The notes beneath the pieces were generated by a model. The model worked only from the letters and a program-made list of their open reading frames with translations, was not told the DNA's origin and made no database searches. This document shows, one piece after another, positions 4,615-6,344 of a stretch of 6,344 nt of DNA (positions are counted from its first letter, which is position 1; each line of letters opens with the position of its first letter). Both the position numbers and the translations under genes were made by a program. Source of the DNA: Parcubacteria group bacterium GW2011_GWB1_42_6 (GTDB lineage: Bacteria; Patescibacteriota; Minisyncoccia; Portnoybacterales; GWB1-42-6). The stretch lies in assembly GCA_000997475.1 (NCBI GenBank), contig LCEC01000048.1:1-6344 (forward strand), in the 5' to 3' direction.

Positions 4615-5442
4615 TTGATTGATTGCGATAATCAAGATATCAGTTTATCCCGCCAAGCCAAGCTGCTGGATATTTCCCGCTCGTCCATATATTACCGGCC
4701 GTCAGTAAATCAGATAGATATCGAAATCATGAATGCGATTGATAAAATCTATACAGACTTACCATTCTATGGTTCGCGCCGAATTCAATGGGAATTAGGC
4801 CAAAACCACAAAATACAAGTTTGCCGCCAGCATGTCCAACGGTTAATGCGAATGATGGGAATTGAAGCGGTTTATCCCAAGAAAAACACCAGCCGAGAAA
4901 ATATCCTTCACGCAAAATATCCTTATCTGCTTAAAAATATCACAGCTTCGGTCATTAACCAGATCTGGGGAACCGACATTACCTACATTAAGCTGGAATG
5001 CGGATTCGCTTTTCTGGCGGCCATCATTGATTGGTATTCAAGATATGTCGTCGCGTGGAAATTGTCTCCGACTTTAGAAATGGATTTCTGCGTCGAAAAC
5101 TTAAAAACCGCGTTGAAATTTGCCACGCCGCAAATCCATAATTCAGATCAAGGCAGCCATTTTACCAGCCCAAGATACACGGGAATTTTATCAGAAAAAG
5201 AAATTCAAATCAGCATGGACGGACGAGGCCGGTGCATGGATAATATTTTTACTGAACGGTTATGGAGGACGGTAAAATACGAAAATGTGTATATGGCGTC
5301 TTACGCTAATTTTGCACAAGCCAACGCCGGACTGAAAACATATTTCAATTTCTACAATAACCAAAGACCCCACAGCAGCTTGCGAAACCAGACGCCTTCG
5401 CAAATATATTTTAAAGATCGAACAATTTTACAAAAAAATTAA
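4615..5442 (+). CDS. IS3-family transposase orfB (DDE integrase catalytic subunit)
   Basis: Catalytic half of the IS3 transposase, a retroviral-integrase-like (rve) DDE recombinase. In order: an HTH_21-like start (SLSRQAKLLDISRSSIYYRP, 10-29), FYGSRRIQWEL (51-61) with RQHVQRLMRMMGI (71-83), then the catalytic core: D121 in WGTDITYI, D178 in HNSDQGSHF and E214 in DNIFTERLWRTVKYE. The last two are 35 residues between, the DD(35)E spacing of the family. It ends with YNNQRPHSSL (247-256). All three acidic residues are present and the 275-residue length is normal. The TTG at 4615 is only a possible start: the frame is open from 4558 and family-like residues (LKKSCNPLTRREKVSLID) precede it, since orfB is normally made as a frameshift fusion with orfA. 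The catalytic subunit looks intact, but orfA is broken, so transposition would need help from another copy. Confidence 0.92.
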   Translation: MIDCDNQDISLSRQAKLLDISRSSIYYRPSVNQIDIEIMNAIDKIYTDLPFYGSRRIQWELGQNHKIQVCRQHVQRLMRMMGIEAVYPKKNTSRENILHAKYPYLLKNITASVINQIWGTDITYIKLECGFAFLAAIIDWYSRYVVAWKLSPTLEMDFCVENLKTALKFATPQIHNSDQGSHFTSPRYTGILSEKEIQISMDGRGRCMDNIFTERLWRTVKYENVYMASYANFAQANAGLKTYFNFYNNQRPHSSLRNQTPSQIYFKDRTILQKN

Positions 5443-5495
5443 AAAAATCGCTAAAGATTTATACTTCCGAAACCATCTAACTTATCCACTTTAAT

Positions 5496-5520
5496 TGTCT
5501 TGACAGGGCAGTCCAGTATA
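5496..5520 (-). repeat. Right inverted repeat of the IS3-family element, containing an outward TTGACA
   Basis: The complement reads TATACTGGACTG, eight bases, AGACA, mirroring the left end. On the plus strand TTGACA (5500-5505) faces outward as a perfect -35 hexamer, 15 bases from the element edge. Confidence 0.7.
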
Positions 5521-5525
5521 GTTAG

Positions 5526-6332
5526 ATGAAAAATCCGGAATATGAAGTATTGCCAGCTTGGTATGAGCTATCGGTGAAAGATGAAACAACGCTTAGCGTG
5601 AGCGTCCATCAGCGAATAGTCGATTTTTTGGAAGAAGTATTTTCGCGGAAAAAGATTTCCATCGTGGAAGCTTTGAAAGAATTATTCGGTCTGGGCGAAT
5701 TTATTTCTCCCAAAGAAGGAGATTGGGGTTTTGCCGGAACATTGCGAAAAACCAAGCCGATAAATCCCGGTTGGTCAACTTGGGAATATTTTCTTCCTGT
5801 CCTTAGGCACAAAAATGGAAGGCGGGGAAATCGACAAATAATGACCGCTCTCCGGGCTTCTCTTCAGGTTTTGTTTTCTGCATTGAGTATTTTTGAAGAA
5901 GATACCGGTTGGAAAAAACCGCAACTTATTGTAATTCAGAATTTGAATACCAGCCATAAAATGGATCACTCGACGATTTGGGCGATTATAACTCCTCCTA
6001 TGCACCAATGGATTTGTTCTTTGGGACAAGATGCGCAAAAGTTGGCCGAAACGGAGGATTTCATGAGAAAAGTCGATCGGCATATTTGGTATGAGAGAAA
6101 AAGTTTCGCGACAAAATACGGCTTTCGGGTGAGGAAGGTTCATGATCATAAAATTTATCTTTCTGTTCCCGGCGACGCTTGCGAAATCAGCTGCAATGGT
6201 TCTTGCCCCAAAGAAAATTCGGGTTATAATCTTTATCCGCACAATATCCCGCCCGACGGGCTCAATTTGTATGGTTTGCTTTTGATTTTTTCACAGCGCT
6301 TCGGCGCTTTTTTTGTTTACGCGATTTTATGA
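5526..6332 (+). CDS. Unrecognised soluble protein, 3' end probably altered
   Basis: I do not recognise this family. The 268-residue frame starts at ATG 5526, immediately preceded by an in-frame TAG (5523-5525), so it cannot extend upstream. No Shine-Dalgarno is visible: the 5 bases before it are flank and the rest is IS end. Visible features: a charged, mostly helical N-terminal half (MKNPEYEVLPAWYEL..., helix 43-57), WSTWEYFLPVLRHKNGRRGNR (83-103, a basic patch), QLIVIQNLN (133-141), WAIITPPMHQWI (152-163), RKVDRHIWYERKSF (181-194) and a Cys cluster CEISCNGSC (219-227). There is no signal peptide or clear membrane helix before residue 245. From about residue 242 the peptide (PPDGLNLYGLLLIF, then SQRFGAFFVYAIL) overlaps a small palindrome and an intrinsic terminator, so the true stop was probably earlier. 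A frameshift near 6245 would give a stop at 6283-6285, just before the terminator. Confidence 0.55.
   Translation: MKNPEYEVLPAWYELSVKDETTLSVSVHQRIVDFLEEVFSRKKISIVEALKELFGLGEFISPKEGDWGFAGTLRKTKPINPGWSTWEYFLPVLRHKNGRRGNRQIMTALRASLQVLFSALSIFEEDTGWKKPQLIVIQNLNTSHKMDHSTIWAIITPPMHQWICSLGQDAQKLAETEDFMRKVDRHIWYERKSFATKYGFRVRKVHDHKIYLSVPGDACEISCNGSCPKENSGYNLYPHNIPPDGLNLYGLLLIFSQRFGAFFVYAIL
6251..6261. repeat. Small GC palindrome within the 3' end of the unrecognised gene
   Basis: GCCCG-A-CGGGC, a perfect 5-bp palindrome in AT-rich surroundings. It lies where the protein sequence becomes implausible. It could be the trace of a small repeat insertion. Confidence 0.45.
6295..6318 (+). terminator. Intrinsic terminator with a UUCG tetraloop
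   Basis: AGCGC (6295-6299), TTCG, GCGCT (6304-6308), then TTTTTTGTTT. The stem is short, but the UUCG loop is unusually stable and the U-tract is good. It lies inside the reading frame that ends at 6332, so the frame as it stands would be cut off by its own terminator. Confidence 0.8.
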
Positions 6333-6344
6333 TGACCTCTAAGG

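Larger units (their letters stand above)
4280..5520 (+). mobile_element. IS3-family insertion sequence (decayed orfA, intact orfB)
   Basis: A 1241-base element with transposase genes of the IS3 family. The ends are inverted repeats: TATAATGGACTG at 4280-4291 against TATACTGGACTG read inward from 5520, 11 of 12 matching. An AGACA follows at the same offset on both sides (4300-4304, and complement 5496-5500). The triplet GTT flanks both ends (4277-4279 and 5521-5523), fitting the 3-base target duplication common in this family. A shorter boundary, TGGACTG (4285) to CAGTCCA (5515), is possible but shows no matching duplication. It inserted between the promoter of the minus-strand gene and the start codon of the gene at 5526. 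Confidence 0.85.

Noticed and set aside
5775..6242. 155-codon minus-strand frame opposite the unrecognised gene
   Set aside because: Composition is unconvincing (rich in Arg/Pro/Asn, no motif) and no ribosome binding site is seen. The plus-strand frame is longer and more protein-like, although that gene is unrecognised, so some doubt remains.
6329..6344. Start of a further gene at ATGATGACC
   Set aside because: Only five codons are visible before the window ends and no ribosome binding site precedes them.

Overview
The window is a mosaic of pieces that do not look like one operon. It comes from an uncultured bacterium with a fairly low-GC genome. The two O-antigen-ligase-like genes are T-rich and full of short GC-rich palindromic repeats, which fits a Patescibacteria/CPR-type or similar environmental genome, but the lineage is an inference. 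The secreted protein in the middle has a type IX secretion (T9SS) type A C-terminal sorting domain, normally a signature of Bacteroidota and related FCB phyla. It may therefore be transferred DNA, or the host itself may be an FCB-related lineage.

Layout. Positions 1-128 (minus strand) hold a short piece of a heavy-metal P-type ATPase. It is abruptly joined to a plus-strand O-antigen ligase/polymerase-like gene (110-1321) that has lost its N-terminal membrane segment. A block of hairpin repeats (1284-1418) supplies the end of that gene and the ribosome binding site of a second ligase-like gene (1430-2818). The second gene carries two in-frame copies of a dRS3-like palindromic repeat, at 1598-1726 and 2228-2293. 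Each lies in a loop between membrane helices. The first copy has extra DNA inside both of its hairpin loops, and its central 20 bp are inverted relative to the second.

After a 42-bp perfect palindrome (2826-2867) comes a self-contained minus-strand unit. It has a consensus promoter (4229 to 4200), a secreted dockerin-like/T9SS-sorted protein (4123 to 2984), a hairpin straddling the stop codon, and an intrinsic terminator (2962 to 2913).

Next is an IS3-family insertion sequence (best boundaries 4280-5520) with an intact DDE transposase orfB and a decayed orfA. Its ends appear to carry the two halves of a promoter that would form only in the excised circle. It sits directly in front of the start codon of an unrecognised 268-codon gene (5526-6332), whose reading frame runs implausibly through an intrinsic terminator (6295-6318).

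Function. The two ligase-like membrane proteins probably handle lipid-linked glycans at the outer face of the membrane. The T9SS-type protein would be exported to the cell surface. Nothing in the sequence ties the two activities together. The strongest signals are structural: repeats inserted inside coding loops, repeats nested in repeats, a chimeric gene junction, and IS end architecture.
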